Source of the DNA: Polyangiaceae bacterium
Lineage (GTDB): Bacteria; Myxococcota_A; Polyangia; Polyangiales; Polyangiaceae
Assembly: GCA_025353725.1 (NCBI GenBank)
Contig: JANXOF010000086.1
Location: forward strand, 1-64,000
Reading direction: 5' to 3'
Length of the DNA stretch: 64,000 nucleotides
Shown here one piece after another: positions 9,367 to 17,696 of the stretch (the stretch's first letter is position 1; each line of letters begins with the position of its first letter). The translations under genes and the position numbers were made by a program. The notes beneath the pieces were generated by a model. It saw only the letters and a list, made by a program, of their open reading frames with translations. It had not been told where the DNA came from and did no database searches.

Positions 9367-9398
9367 CCGCGTTCAAGCGTAGAGCTGCTTGAACGCGG
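9367..9398. terminator. Probable bidirectional hairpin between convergent genes
   Basis: A perfect 12-bp inverted repeat, CCGCGTTCAAGC / GCTTGAACGCGG with an 8-base loop, sits between the ends of the M4 protease gene and the epimerase gene and overlaps the last codons of the latter. Position and symmetry suggest termination in both directions, although a T-run is absent on both strands. Confidence 0.6.
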
Positions 9399-10326
9399 CG
9401 AAGGTTTTGCGAAGACCGTCGCGCGCGCCGACTTTCGGCTCGTAACCGAGAAGCTTGCGCGCTCTGTCGATCGACGCGAGGGAGTCTCGGACGTCCCCCG
9501 CGCGACCCGGCACATACTCCGGCTGAAGTTTGAATCCGGACTCCTCGCTAATGTGGGCGAGAAGCTGGTTGAGTGAAGTGCGCTCGCCGCAAGCGACGTT
9601 GACAACCTCACCCGAAAGCTTGTTGGGCGTTGTGGCCGCGAGCAGGTTTGCAGCCACGGTGTTTTCGATAAAGCAAAAATCGCGCGTCTGCTCACCATCG
9701 CCGTAGACCACGGGCCTTGTACGTTTCAGCGCAGCGGTGATGAAGTTCGGCACGACGGCTGCGTATTGGCTCGTCGGGTCTTGCCGCGGGCCGAAGACGT
9801 TGAAGTATCGAAGGCTCAGCGTTTCAATGCCGTACAGCTTTGAAAAGACGCTCACGAGATGTTCACCCGCGAGCTTCGCGACTGCGTACGGAGAAAGGGG
9901 AGACGCGGGCATGCTCTCGACCTTTGGCAGCGTGGGCGTGTCGCCGTAGGCCGAGGAGCTCGCTGCGAACATAAGCCTGCGAACTTTTGCGTGGCGCGCG
10001 GCATCGAGTACGACGGTCGTTCCCATCACTCCCACGCTGAGTGACGCTTGCGGGTTTTCGACCGACCGCACGACCGATGGAATGGCAGCCTGATGGAAAA
10101 CGACCTCGACGCCCTTCATCGCCGCGGCGACGATGACCGGGTCCACGACGCTGCCTTCGATAACCTCGACATTGCCCGTTAGCGCTTCGAGGTTGCTACG
10201 GCGACCCGTCGAGAGATCGTCGAGGATCCGCACGCGCTCGCCTGCCGCGAGGAGCGCCTCTGCGATCGAAGAACCGATGAACCCAGCGCCGCCGGTCACG
10301 AGGTGAAGAGCCATAGGTTCGACCAT
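9373..10326 (-). CDS. NAD-dependent epimerase/dehydratase (UDP-hexose 4-epimerase type)
   Basis: A 317-residue extended short-chain dehydrogenase. The N-terminal Rossmann motif is VTGGAGFIGS, followed by the acidic DDLSTGR segment that binds NAD. The catalytic Ser-Tyr-Lys set is visible as SSSAYG and YAVAK, and the RYFNVFGPRQ motif is typical of UDP-glucose/UDP-N-acetylglucosamine 4-epimerases and related nucleotide-sugar enzymes. It should supply activated sugars for polysaccharide or lipopolysaccharide. The substrate cannot be fixed from sequence alone. Starts at 10326 or at the internal ATG at 10314 are both possible. No glycosyltransferase genes lie beside it. Confidence 0.92.
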   Translation of the reverse strand: MVEPMALHLVTGGAGFIGSSIAEALLAAGERVRILDDLSTGRRSNLEALTGNVEVIEGSVVDPVIVAAAMKGVEVVFHQAAIPSVVRSVENPQASLSVGVMGTTVVLDAARHAKVRRLMFAASSSAYGDTPTLPKVESMPASPLSPYAVAKLAGEHLVSVFSKLYGIETLSLRYFNVFGPRQDPTSQYAAVVPNFITAALKRTRPVVYGDGEQTRDFCFIENTVAANLLAATTPNKLSGEVVNVACGERTSLNQLLAHISEESGFKLQPEYVPGRAGDVRDSLASIDRARKLLGYEPKVGARDGLRKTFAAFKQLYA

Positions 10327-10386
10327 ACATCACCCAAGGGGCTGGAAACTTGGCCCGCTAGGGTCGAGTCGGCGAATTTCCACCTC

Positions 10387-10722
10387 ATGATCCGGAAGCA
10401 GCGCGGTCTAACGTCCGTGAGAAATGGCTCGACGAACCGCAAGGCGTCTGGGGCGTGCGCCGTGTGCGCCGCATCGGACCCGCGCGCGCTGGTTTCCGTC
10501 GACCTCGCGAACGAACCATTTGTGACACTCTGCGGCTCGCACGAGCTGATGCACCGTCGTTCTGGCTTTGTCGCAAGGACCGTGACCGAACTTCGCTCCG
10601 CGGTAGGTGATCGTCGCGGTACGGATCGCCGAGGTGGACCCGGCGAGGTCGACGAGCTCGCCGAATCGCTCACCCGCGCATTCATGCGCGAACGCCGCAC
10701 GCTCGCCCGCCGCGCCTCGTGA
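10387..10722 (+). CDS. Hypothetical small CxxC...CxxH protein
   Basis: A 111-residue soluble protein with CAVC followed about 27 residues later by CGSH, a C2-CH arrangement that could bind zinc. The C-terminal half is basic and rich in Arg, with a predicted helix. I do not recognise a named family. The ATG at 10387 is chosen because upstream sequence in frame overlaps the divergent epimerase start. It has its own divergent promoter space with the epimerase gene. It may be a small nucleic-acid-binding or regulatory protein, but that is a guess from the motif. Confidence 0.55.
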   Translation: MIRKQRGLTSVRNGSTNRKASGACAVCAASDPRALVSVDLANEPFVTLCGSHELMHRRSGFVARTVTELRSAVGDRRGTDRRGGPGEVDELAESLTRAFMRERRTLARRAS

Positions 10723-10898
10723 CCACCGCGGTGGTTCGTTGAGCACGCCATCGAGCGTGTGGGCCGCGTCCCGGTCCGCGTCGGACCCGAACCGAAGCTA
10801 CAGTCGACGACGCCCTTCCGCTCGACGAATCGAGTGAGACGCGAACGCGACGCGGCTTCTTTCGACGAAAAAGCGACCCCACGGTAGCCTGCCCAGCC

Positions 10899-11618
10899 AT
10901 GCGCAGAACTGCGACAATTCGAAGCGGGCTTTCATCGTTGGCGGCGGTCGGCGCCTTCGTCTTCGTGCTAGTGGCATGCGCTGTCGGTACGAACGCAGAC
11001 CTCGGCGACAGCCAGCTCCCGACCACGCCGAGTGGGACTGCGGTAAGTCAGGTGCCTGCCGTGAAAATTCCTCAGCAGAGCCCTCCCGCTGCCACGGGTA
11101 CGCCCGGCCGCACTGAAGGAGGTACCTCGAGCGACGCGGGGAGGCCCGGCACCGATGCGTCGACGACGGATGCCGGGAATATCGCGTGCACCAGCCCGAA
11201 CGTGTGCAGAAAAGCAACGAACCTCGGGCAGCTCAGCGGAGACACGGGGAAAGTCGTCATCACGTCGGAAGGCGTGGGCTCGCAATGGCTTCGGTTTCGA
11301 CTCACCGAAGACACGGACTTTGACGATGGCCCGCCGGTTAGAGCGAAAATCGAGTTGGTTTCGCCGCCTGGTACGGACTTCAACCTCTTCGTTTACGTCG
11401 GCCCGAAAGACCCCTCGAACGACGGCACGGCGCCTCCGCTCGAGTGCTCCGCTCTCACGTCGAGTTCGACAACGACGGGGGCCGATGTGGTTGACGTCGA
11501 TGTTCAGCATACGAACGGCTACGACCACCGAACCGTTGCTGTCGAGGTCCGTTGGGTGTCTGGGCCTTGCAACCCTGCCGCGAAGTGGAATCTAAAAGTG
11601 AGCGGACATCTCCCTTGA
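10899..11618 (+). CDS. Hypothetical lipoprotein
   Basis: A 239-residue exported protein. Residues 1-27 form a signal peptide with lipobox-like LVAC. A Thr/Pro/Gly/Ala-rich linker covers about 30-95, followed by a compact beta-rich domain with two Cys pairs (ACTSPNVC and, later, LECS with GPCN). The end, roughly 105-239, resembles the pre-peptidase C-terminal or similar beta-sandwich domains of secreted proteins, but the match is by impression only. It is followed by a secreted muramidase gene in the same direction. No enzymatic residues are recognised. Confidence 0.75.
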   Translation: MRRTATIRSGLSSLAAVGAFVFVLVACAVGTNADLGDSQLPTTPSGTAVSQVPAVKIPQQSPPAATGTPGRTEGGTSSDAGRPGTDASTTDAGNIACTSPNVCRKATNLGQLSGDTGKVVITSEGVGSQWLRFRLTEDTDFDDGPPVRAKIELVSPPGTDFNLFVYVGPKDPSNDGTAPPLECSALTSSSTTTGADVVDVDVQHTNGYDHRTVAVEVRWVSGPCNPAAKWNLKVSGHLP

Positions 11619-11753
11619 GGTCCGCACTTGCATGCGGGTAGCTCGTGATCCACGGCGTGACTAAGGTCCGTCGAAATTTCTTAAAATGACGAGACTTGCC
11701 GTCTTTTTCCGGGTCACCGCGTGAGGCCTGGGTCGTGCTACTCAGCGTCGCCA

Positions 11754-12713
11754 ATGACAAGATCTGCCCCCTCGCTTCGTCCCGCTCGGTCTTCGTCTTC
11801 GTCTTCGTTTTCGTTGCTTACCTTTTCTGTAGCCGCGCTTATCTCGGTCGGGTGCTCGGCGGCAGGGTCGACCTCCGACGAAGGCTGCGTTGGCGCGACG
11901 AACGAAGCCCTGAAGACGTGCGCGAGCGGTCCGACGATTCCCGGAGTGGACGTTTCGTTTTACAACGGGACGGTCGACTGGTCGAAAGCGAAAGGCGCCG
12001 GCCAGCGCTTCGCCTTCGCGCGCATCAGCGATGGCCTCAAGTTCCGCGACGCGACGTTTGCTCGGAACTGGCCGGCCATCAAAACCGTGGGGCTCGTTCG
12101 CGGCTCGTATCAGTTCTTTCGACCGAGCCAAGACGCGGGCCTGCAGGCGCAAATGGTCCTCGATACACTTACAGCGGCCGGTGGCCTGAAGGCCGGCGAC
12201 CTTCCCCCCGTTCTCGATCTCGAGTCGGCAGACGGTCTACCGCCGAGCGTCGTCGTGTTGAAAGCGAAGGCGTGGCTCACGAAGATCGAAGCGGCGCTCA
12301 AAGTGAAGCCCATCGTCTACACGGCCGCGTTTATGTCCGATTCGATCGACAAAAACTTCGCAAGCTACCCGCTCTGGGTAGCGAACTACCAAACGACATG
12401 CCCGACGATGCCAAGCGGGTGGGACGACTGGAAGTTTTGGCAAAACTCCGAGAAAGGCAAGATTGCTGGAATCCCGGGCGATGTCGACACGAACCTGTTC
12501 AACGGCACGCTCGTACAGCTCCAGGCGATGACGCTGAAAGCAGCGACCGGAACCGGAGCTGCTCCCCCCGCGCAAGCGCCAGGCACGGACGAAGGGACTT
12601 CGCCGAACGGGTCCGCATCCGCCACTGAAACGCCGCAAGACAGTCCGCAAGGCGCCACCTTGGGAGGTAGCGCGCGCACCCCACCCGACACGGCCCGTCC
12701 GACGTGTCGCTAA
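11754..12713 (+). CDS. GH25-family lysozyme (muramidase), lipoprotein
   Basis: A 319-residue secreted enzyme expected to cut N-acetylmuramyl bonds in peptidoglycan. A Ser-rich signal peptide ends in a lipobox-like ISVGC (Cys34). The GH25 domain spans about 60-260: PGVDVSFYNGTVDW carries the first catalytic-site Asp (Asp66), FARISDG follows, GSYQFFRP is the third strand, and DLES (Asp155, Glu157) holds the acidic centre. It ends with SGWDDWKFWQNS and a DTNLFNG segment, typical of the family. A Pro/Thr/Ala-rich tail of about 60 residues follows. The ATG at 11754 is preferred; a GTG at 11721 would add 11 residues. It could act on prey cell walls. Confidence 0.9.
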   Translation: MTRSAPSLRPARSSSSSSFSLLTFSVAALISVGCSAAGSTSDEGCVGATNEALKTCASGPTIPGVDVSFYNGTVDWSKAKGAGQRFAFARISDGLKFRDATFARNWPAIKTVGLVRGSYQFFRPSQDAGLQAQMVLDTLTAAGGLKAGDLPPVLDLESADGLPPSVVVLKAKAWLTKIEAALKVKPIVYTAAFMSDSIDKNFASYPLWVANYQTTCPTMPSGWDDWKFWQNSEKGKIAGIPGDVDTNLFNGTLVQLQAMTLKAATGTGAAPPAQAPGTDEGTSPNGSASATETPQDSPQGATLGGSARTPPDTARPTCR

Positions 12714-12795
12714 CTCATCCCAGCTTTCCGGCTCATAAACTACGCATGGAAGGCGTTGACGTACGCGACCGATGCGCGAAAACTGCTCGTGAAGA

Positions 12796-14196
12796 ATGGC
12801 GGGACGATCCCCTATCGTCAGCGCGTTCTACGCGGCAACGACCGCCGCGTTCGGTTGCCTTCTTGGATTTGGGCTGACCTTCGTTTATCTCCGCCCGTGG
12901 CGACGAAGCCCTCCGGTGGCCGTCGTCAGCGTCAGCGACGACGCCGCGCCTCTGGCGCCCGCATTGCCAGCCCCGCGCCCGTCAATCGCTATCGCAGGGT
13001 CCCCGACTGCAAAAGCACGATCCCCGAAAACCTACAACGTTATTCTAATCACTATCGATACGCTGCGCGCCGATCTTGGGTTCGCTGGATATCCGAAACC
13101 CATCACGACGGCCCTCGATGCCCTCGCGGCGCGGAGCGTAGTCTTCGAGCGCGTTTACTCGACGGCGTCGTTCACGCCGAAGAGTCTGGGGCCGCTGCTC
13201 ATTGGCAAGTATGCAAGCGAGACTAGCCGTGACTTTGAGCACTATACGACGTTCTATTCGTCAAATGTGTTTCTCCCCGAGCGCCTTCACGCGGCGGGGG
13301 TGCGCACGTTCGCCGGGATGTGCCATCGGTATTTCACTTTCCGCAATGGCATGCAGCAGGGGTTCGATATCTGGGATACGACGGCGATGCCGCCGAAAAT
13401 GACGGATACCGATCGCCGCTCGACGAGCAAAGAATTGACCGATGTAGCGCTCTCGCTTCTTGGAAAGCCGGAGAATACGGGCACGCCACGATTCTTCGCG
13501 TGGTTTCACTACTTCGACCCGCACCTGCCTTACGTCCCGCACGCCGGGGCACCTGATTTTAGCCCTAAAGAAGCCTCGAAGTCCGCGCTAGCCCGGGCTG
13601 CCTACGACGAAGAGGTGTGGTTCACAGATTCGCACGTGGGTCGTCTACTCGCCTATGTTCAGGCGCAGCCGTGGGCTCGTGACACCGCGATCGTCGTGAC
13701 CGCAGACCACGGTGAGGCGTTTGGCGAGCACAATCATTGGGGGCACGGACGTGAGGTATGGGAGCCGCTCGTTCGAGTGCCGCTCGTGGTTTACGTGCCG
13801 GGCGTCCCGCCCAAGCGCGTCGAAGTCAAGCGTTCGCACATCGACCTGGCGCCGACGATTCTCGAGCTCACCGGCACACCGCAGCCTTCGGATCGGTCGC
13901 TCCGAGGCACGAGCCTGGTGGCGGACCTTCTCGCGGGACCCGACGCGCGACTTCCGGAGCGCGACGTGTTCATCGACATGCCGAAGGGACCCTTTAACGA
14001 GATGCGACGGGCCTATCTGAGTGGGACCTCGCCCGGCTACAAACTCGTCGACATCGGTCGACGCTACGAACTCTACGACCTCGAGCACGACCCGGGCGAG
14101 CGCCATGATCTCGCGGAAGACAAGACACGCCTTGCTCCGTTTGTCGCTGGTTTGGCGAAGCTTCGGGGCACGCTCCAAGAGCTTCCCCCGCGCTGA
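12796..14196 (+). CDS. Membrane-anchored sulfatase-like hydrolase
   Basis: A 466-residue alkaline phosphatase-superfamily protein. One N-terminal membrane helix (about 8-33) and a Pro/Ala linker anchor the catalytic domain outside the membrane. Metal-site motifs are IDTLRAD (Asp88) and TADHGEAFGEH (Asp304, His305) with HGRE nearby. The position that carries the formylglycine Cys of true sulfatases (CxPSR) reads FTPKS at 126-130, so the usual nucleophile is absent; Thr127 could substitute, as Thr does in other superfamily branches. It may therefore be a phospho- or phosphonotransferase, or an inactive relative, rather than a sulfatase. A strong terminator follows the gene. Confidence 0.85.
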   Translation: MAGRSPIVSAFYAATTAAFGCLLGFGLTFVYLRPWRRSPPVAVVSVSDDAAPLAPALPAPRPSIAIAGSPTAKARSPKTYNVILITIDTLRADLGFAGYPKPITTALDALAARSVVFERVYSTASFTPKSLGPLLIGKYASETSRDFEHYTTFYSSNVFLPERLHAAGVRTFAGMCHRYFTFRNGMQQGFDIWDTTAMPPKMTDTDRRSTSKELTDVALSLLGKPENTGTPRFFAWFHYFDPHLPYVPHAGAPDFSPKEASKSALARAAYDEEVWFTDSHVGRLLAYVQAQPWARDTAIVVTADHGEAFGEHNHWGHGREVWEPLVRVPLVVYVPGVPPKRVEVKRSHIDLAPTILELTGTPQPSDRSLRGTSLVADLLAGPDARLPERDVFIDMPKGPFNEMRRAYLSGTSPGYKLVDIGRRYELYDLEHDPGERHDLAEDKTRLAPFVAGLAKLRGTLQELPPR

Positions 14197-14215
14197 GCGC
14201 AACTTCACCACGCAC

Positions 14216-14247
14216 CTCGCGAGAACTCGCCTTTCGTGAGCTTTTTT
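14216..14247 (+). terminator. Intrinsic terminator after sulfatase-like gene
   Basis: A 7-bp stem CTCGCGA / TCGTGAG (one G-T pair) with an 11-base loop is followed by C and six T residues. It begins 20 bases after the stop at 14196 and separates this transcript from the HEAT-repeat gene at 14312. Confidence 0.75.
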
Positions 14248-14311
14248 AGATATCGTTTTCCGGCCAGTTTTCAGAGTCCGGCCACGCACGGCCAGCCTCT
14301 CGGTAGGACCC

Positions 14312-16972
14312 ATGAACCAAACGCCGCACTTCGACTACCCGCAGCCCATTCGCGCCCACGGCGTTCCCATGCTGCAAGCGGCCAAGTGGCCTCCGAGTGA
14401 TGACGATGACGGTTTACTGTCGGGGCTGCCCGGCGGGAGTCGTTCTTCCGGCGGTGGTGGCGACGACGGTAACTTTAAAAAAGGCCGCTTTGGCCTCGCG
14501 GCGATCGTCGTAGGCGTGCTTATTGCGGGCGCAGGCGTAGCTATCGCCATTGTCTCGGGCACCAAAGCTGCCGAGACAATGACCCCAAAACAGGTCGCGG
14601 ACGAGAAGAAGGCGGCGTCCCTCCTAACGCTTAGCGAAGCACGGCTGAAGTGGCGCGAGTGGGCCAAAAAAGACGATGCACCAAAGCTGCAAGAAGAGGC
14701 CTTCGCGCAGCTCGCGTGGCTGAAGGATCCCGAAGGCCTCGCATCGATCGTCAAAGGGCTCGATTCGGACGACCATCGCGTGCGCGGTACGGCCGCGACG
14801 TCGCTTTTGGAGTACGGCACCCCCGGTGGCGACTCCGCAAAGTCCGCGCTGCTCAAGGCTTTGAAAGAGGCCGACGCGAGCGACAGGCCGCAGATCGCGT
14901 GGGCGCTTGCCAACCTCCACGAGCCGACCGCGTTCGACGACGTGATGGTCGAGTACCGTGCGGGGCACCTCGCGAAGGTTCAGCGCCTCGACGGCAACCC
15001 AGCGTTTGACCCTGACCAGATAGCGTTGATGGTTTCGCTCGACAGACTGGCGACGCTCGCGGGCGACGAAAGCGAGAGTGTCCGTCAGCTCGTGGCGACC
15101 GCGCTCTCGCGCCAAGCCGATGCAAAGTACACGACCGCGCTGATCAAACTTGTTCAGGATAAGTCTGTGGAGGTCGCGCGCGAGGCGGCCGTGGGCCTCG
15201 GGAAAATTGCGAACCCGCAGGCCATGCAGCCGCTCCTCGGGGCTCTCAGCAAGGCGGACAAAGACTCGCGGCAGAAGTTTCTGGAAGCGCTGCGCGACGG
15301 CGTCGGCGGAAACGGTCTCGTGCTCGCTCTCCAAAGCGTCGACACCTCGAAACGCGACACCGAAAAATTCCAAATCAAGCTGATTTTTGACATGCTTCGG
15401 TCGCTCGAGGACCCGCGCGCAGGAGATGCGCTCGCCGCCTACCTCGCGACGAATCCGCCGCCGCACTGGAGAACCGAGGCGGCGCTTCGGATGGCCGAAA
15501 TTGGCGATCTCCGCAGCGTGTCCACGCTCGCGTGGCGCATGAAGCAAGACCCGCTCGTTCTCTACGGCAAGGACCTCGAACCCGAATACCGGCAAGACGA
15601 CAACGAACGCGTGGTCTCCGCACGCATGCTCGCCGATCTCGCGGTGGTGAACGCCGCGAAGCGTCAGGAGATCCGCGCTGAGGCCTACGACGGCGTGTAT
15701 GTTTGGATGACCAGCAAGCCGCAGCCGCACGCGAACGCGCTTCGCTTTATGGCGGCGGCGGACGCGAGAGACGCGCTGCCGAAAATGCGCGCCTGGGCGA
15801 ACCCTTCGATTCCGTTCCCGAAGGAGGGCCAGCAAGAATTCCCACCTGTTTGGGCCACGGCGCAAAGCGCACTTCGCTACGTCGGGTGGATGCAAGACGC
15901 CGCGTCGTGGGGCACGCTCGAGGCCCAGTTGAGGCGAAAACCTGAGAAGGTCGACGCCACCATGGACTCACTCCTCCAGGGCGGAATGGCCGTCATGGGA
16001 ATGAGCCTGCGCGCCGTGGGCGTTGGCGCCTCGCACGGACTCGCGCAGTGGGGAGACGCGAAGGCTTATCCGAGTCTCGTCCGCTACATCGAGGACAAGC
16101 AAAATAATGAGCAGTCTCGTATCGAGGCATGCTTCTCGATCGGCTGGGTTGCCACAGACGACCAGATGAAGGAGGTCGCCAAGAAAGTCAAAGAGTTCGA
16201 CAAGACGGACCCTAAAACGCAGCTTATTCGCGGCTGCTACCTCGAGGCGCTTGTGCGCAAGCCTCTCCCGGCCGCGACGGCTGGTCTCGTCGATCTCATC
16301 AACGGCACGCTTGATCTCGAAGTCCAACACCAAGCCGCGCGGGCGATAGGCTTTGGTGGGATGAATGCCGACATCACGGCCAAGCTTGCCGAGAAATTGA
16401 AAAGCCCTGCGACTCGGACGGACGCCGCGCTCGCGATTCTTCTCGGCGGCGATACGGATTCGGTGCGCCGCATGTTGGCCTCGTACAACGATCTCGATGC
16501 GTCGGAGCTTGAGCCGCTCAAGGTCGCGTACAGCCAGACGTTCGGATATTGGAGCGACAGAAATTACGACAACGGCGACGTCGGGCGCTGGATCGACAAC
16601 GCCTTTGCGGCCTCGCGTGTCAAGGTGCGCGACGCGTTTCAAGACTGGCCGAAGCTGATTCTCTCCCGGGCTATTCAGGGCATCGATTACGACAATGGAC
16701 CCCACTCGGTTACGCGCGTGCAGATGCGCGTGCGCCTCCTGCGAGACGCCCGAGGCGAAGACGAGAAAAAACGCCAAAAAGCGGTGCAGCTGCTGCAGGT
16801 TATGGGCGAAAGAGGCGTTCTAATGGCGCTCAAGTCGGAGGCAGGCCCCGCGCAAGAGCTCGCGCGGCAGGCGTTTTTCGAGGTGATGAATCCGAAGGCA
16901 GCCACGGAGGCGCTGCCTGAGGCGAAAGATGCGAAGGCGTCTGGCGGCGGCTCAAGCCTGGCGCCGCGTTGA
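14312..16972 (+). CDS. HEAT-repeat membrane protein
   Basis: An 886-residue protein with an acidic, Gly-rich N-terminal region, then one membrane helix at about 60-83 (FGLAAIVVGVLIAGAGVAIAIV). The remaining 790 residues are alpha-helical and rich in HEAT/PBS-lyase-like units, for example VRGTAATSLLEYG, VAREAAVGLGKIANPQAMQPLL and HQAARAIGFGG. This large solenoid should lie outside the inner membrane and act as a protein-binding scaffold. The Lys/Ala/Ser-rich C-terminus is disordered. The stop TGA overlaps the TTG start of the next gene by 4 bases, so the two products are probably made together. No enzymatic motif is present, and the partner is unknown. Confidence 0.85.
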   Translation: MNQTPHFDYPQPIRAHGVPMLQAAKWPPSDDDDGLLSGLPGGSRSSGGGGDDGNFKKGRFGLAAIVVGVLIAGAGVAIAIVSGTKAAETMTPKQVADEKKAASLLTLSEARLKWREWAKKDDAPKLQEEAFAQLAWLKDPEGLASIVKGLDSDDHRVRGTAATSLLEYGTPGGDSAKSALLKALKEADASDRPQIAWALANLHEPTAFDDVMVEYRAGHLAKVQRLDGNPAFDPDQIALMVSLDRLATLAGDESESVRQLVATALSRQADAKYTTALIKLVQDKSVEVAREAAVGLGKIANPQAMQPLLGALSKADKDSRQKFLEALRDGVGGNGLVLALQSVDTSKRDTEKFQIKLIFDMLRSLEDPRAGDALAAYLATNPPPHWRTEAALRMAEIGDLRSVSTLAWRMKQDPLVLYGKDLEPEYRQDDNERVVSARMLADLAVVNAAKRQEIRAEAYDGVYVWMTSKPQPHANALRFMAAADARDALPKMRAWANPSIPFPKEGQQEFPPVWATAQSALRYVGWMQDAASWGTLEAQLRRKPEKVDATMDSLLQGGMAVMGMSLRAVGVGASHGLAQWGDAKAYPSLVRYIEDKQNNEQSRIEACFSIGWVATDDQMKEVAKKVKEFDKTDPKTQLIRGCYLEALVRKPLPAATAGLVDLINGTLDLEVQHQAARAIGFGGMNADITAKLAEKLKSPATRTDAALAILLGGDTDSVRRMLASYNDLDASELEPLKVAYSQTFGYWSDRNYDNGDVGRWIDNAFAASRVKVRDAFQDWPKLILSRAIQGIDYDNGPHSVTRVQMRVRLLRDARGEDEKKRQKAVQLLQVMGERGVLMALKSEAGPAQELARQAFFEVMNPKAATEALPEAKDAKASGGGSSLAPR

Positions 16973-17586
16973 ACTCTCCTCGCCTCTTTGTGCGCCTTGT
17001 CAGCGTCGCTTTGGTCGTTTCGGCCGCACCGGGGGTCGCGTGCTCGAGAGTCACGTCGTTGCCTGCGGCTAGGCCCGGCGCGGCGCTGGTAGCGAAGGGA
17101 CTCGTGATGTCGGACGGCACGAGTCTAAATGTGGCTTGTACACCTACAGGTCCAGAGCAATGTTTCAACGCGCGGGACGACAACTGCAACGGCGTCATCG
17201 ACGAAGGATGCGGTACGGGAACAGGGGTCCTTCAGTTTATGGTCGCTTGGGCCGACAGCCCTGCAGACGTCGACCTCGTGGTCACGGAGCCAGGCGGCGC
17301 AAAGGTTCAAGCGTCAAGCCGTGAGGCAGCCTCGGGGCTTCAGCTCGAGAAGAACTGCCCCGACGACGGCTGCCATGGTCAGAACGTTGAGAACGTCTTT
17401 TTCGAGGGCAACGAGCCGCCGCGCGGGAAGTACGTGGTCGAAGTGAAGCTCGTCGACGCTCGTGGCGCCGACCTGCCAGTGCTCGCGCGCCTTTCAGCTC
17501 GTGTGGGAAACCGCACCTTCTCGGCGGAACTCCGGCTCGTCCCCGGCAGCTCGAGCGGCAAGCAGGGGTTCACGTTCACGCTTTGA
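16969..17586 (+). CDS. Lipoprotein with MopE-type metal-binding motif and DUF2135-like domain
   Basis: A 205-residue exported protein starting at TTG 16969, overlapping the HEAT gene by 4 bases (TTGA). The signal peptide ends near GVACS, a plausible lipobox. Residues about 60-80 carry EQCFNARDDNCNGVIDEGC, the Cys/Asp/Asn motif seen in MopE and many myxobacterial surface proteins, thought to bind metal. The C-terminal domain has DVDLVVTEPGG, then ENVFFEG and GKYVVEVKL, resembling the DUF2135/YfaP beta-sandwich. It probably works with the HEAT-repeat membrane protein. The TTG start is inferred from the coupling and from the signal peptide. Confidence 0.8.
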   Translation: MNSPRLFVRLVSVALVVSAAPGVACSRVTSLPAARPGAALVAKGLVMSDGTSLNVACTPTGPEQCFNARDDNCNGVIDEGCGTGTGVLQFMVAWADSPADVDLVVTEPGGAKVQASSREAASGLQLEKNCPDDGCHGQNVENVFFEGNEPPRGKYVVEVKLVDARGADLPVLARLSARVGNRTFSAELRLVPGSSSGKQGFTFTL

Positions 17587-17696
17587 CCCCAGCCGGTCGC
17601 TCGCGCTTGCGCGTCGCGGTTGACGACGAACCGGAAGCCCCTCTATGTCCTACGCAATTCGCCTGCTACCCGCGCGCTTTTGAGCCCTGAGGACCG

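Noticed and set aside
14624-15895. Long minus-strand open frame opposite the HEAT-repeat gene
   Set aside because: It is the mirror of a high-GC coding region, is Arg-rich, and has no motif; the plus-strand frame carries the repeat pattern.
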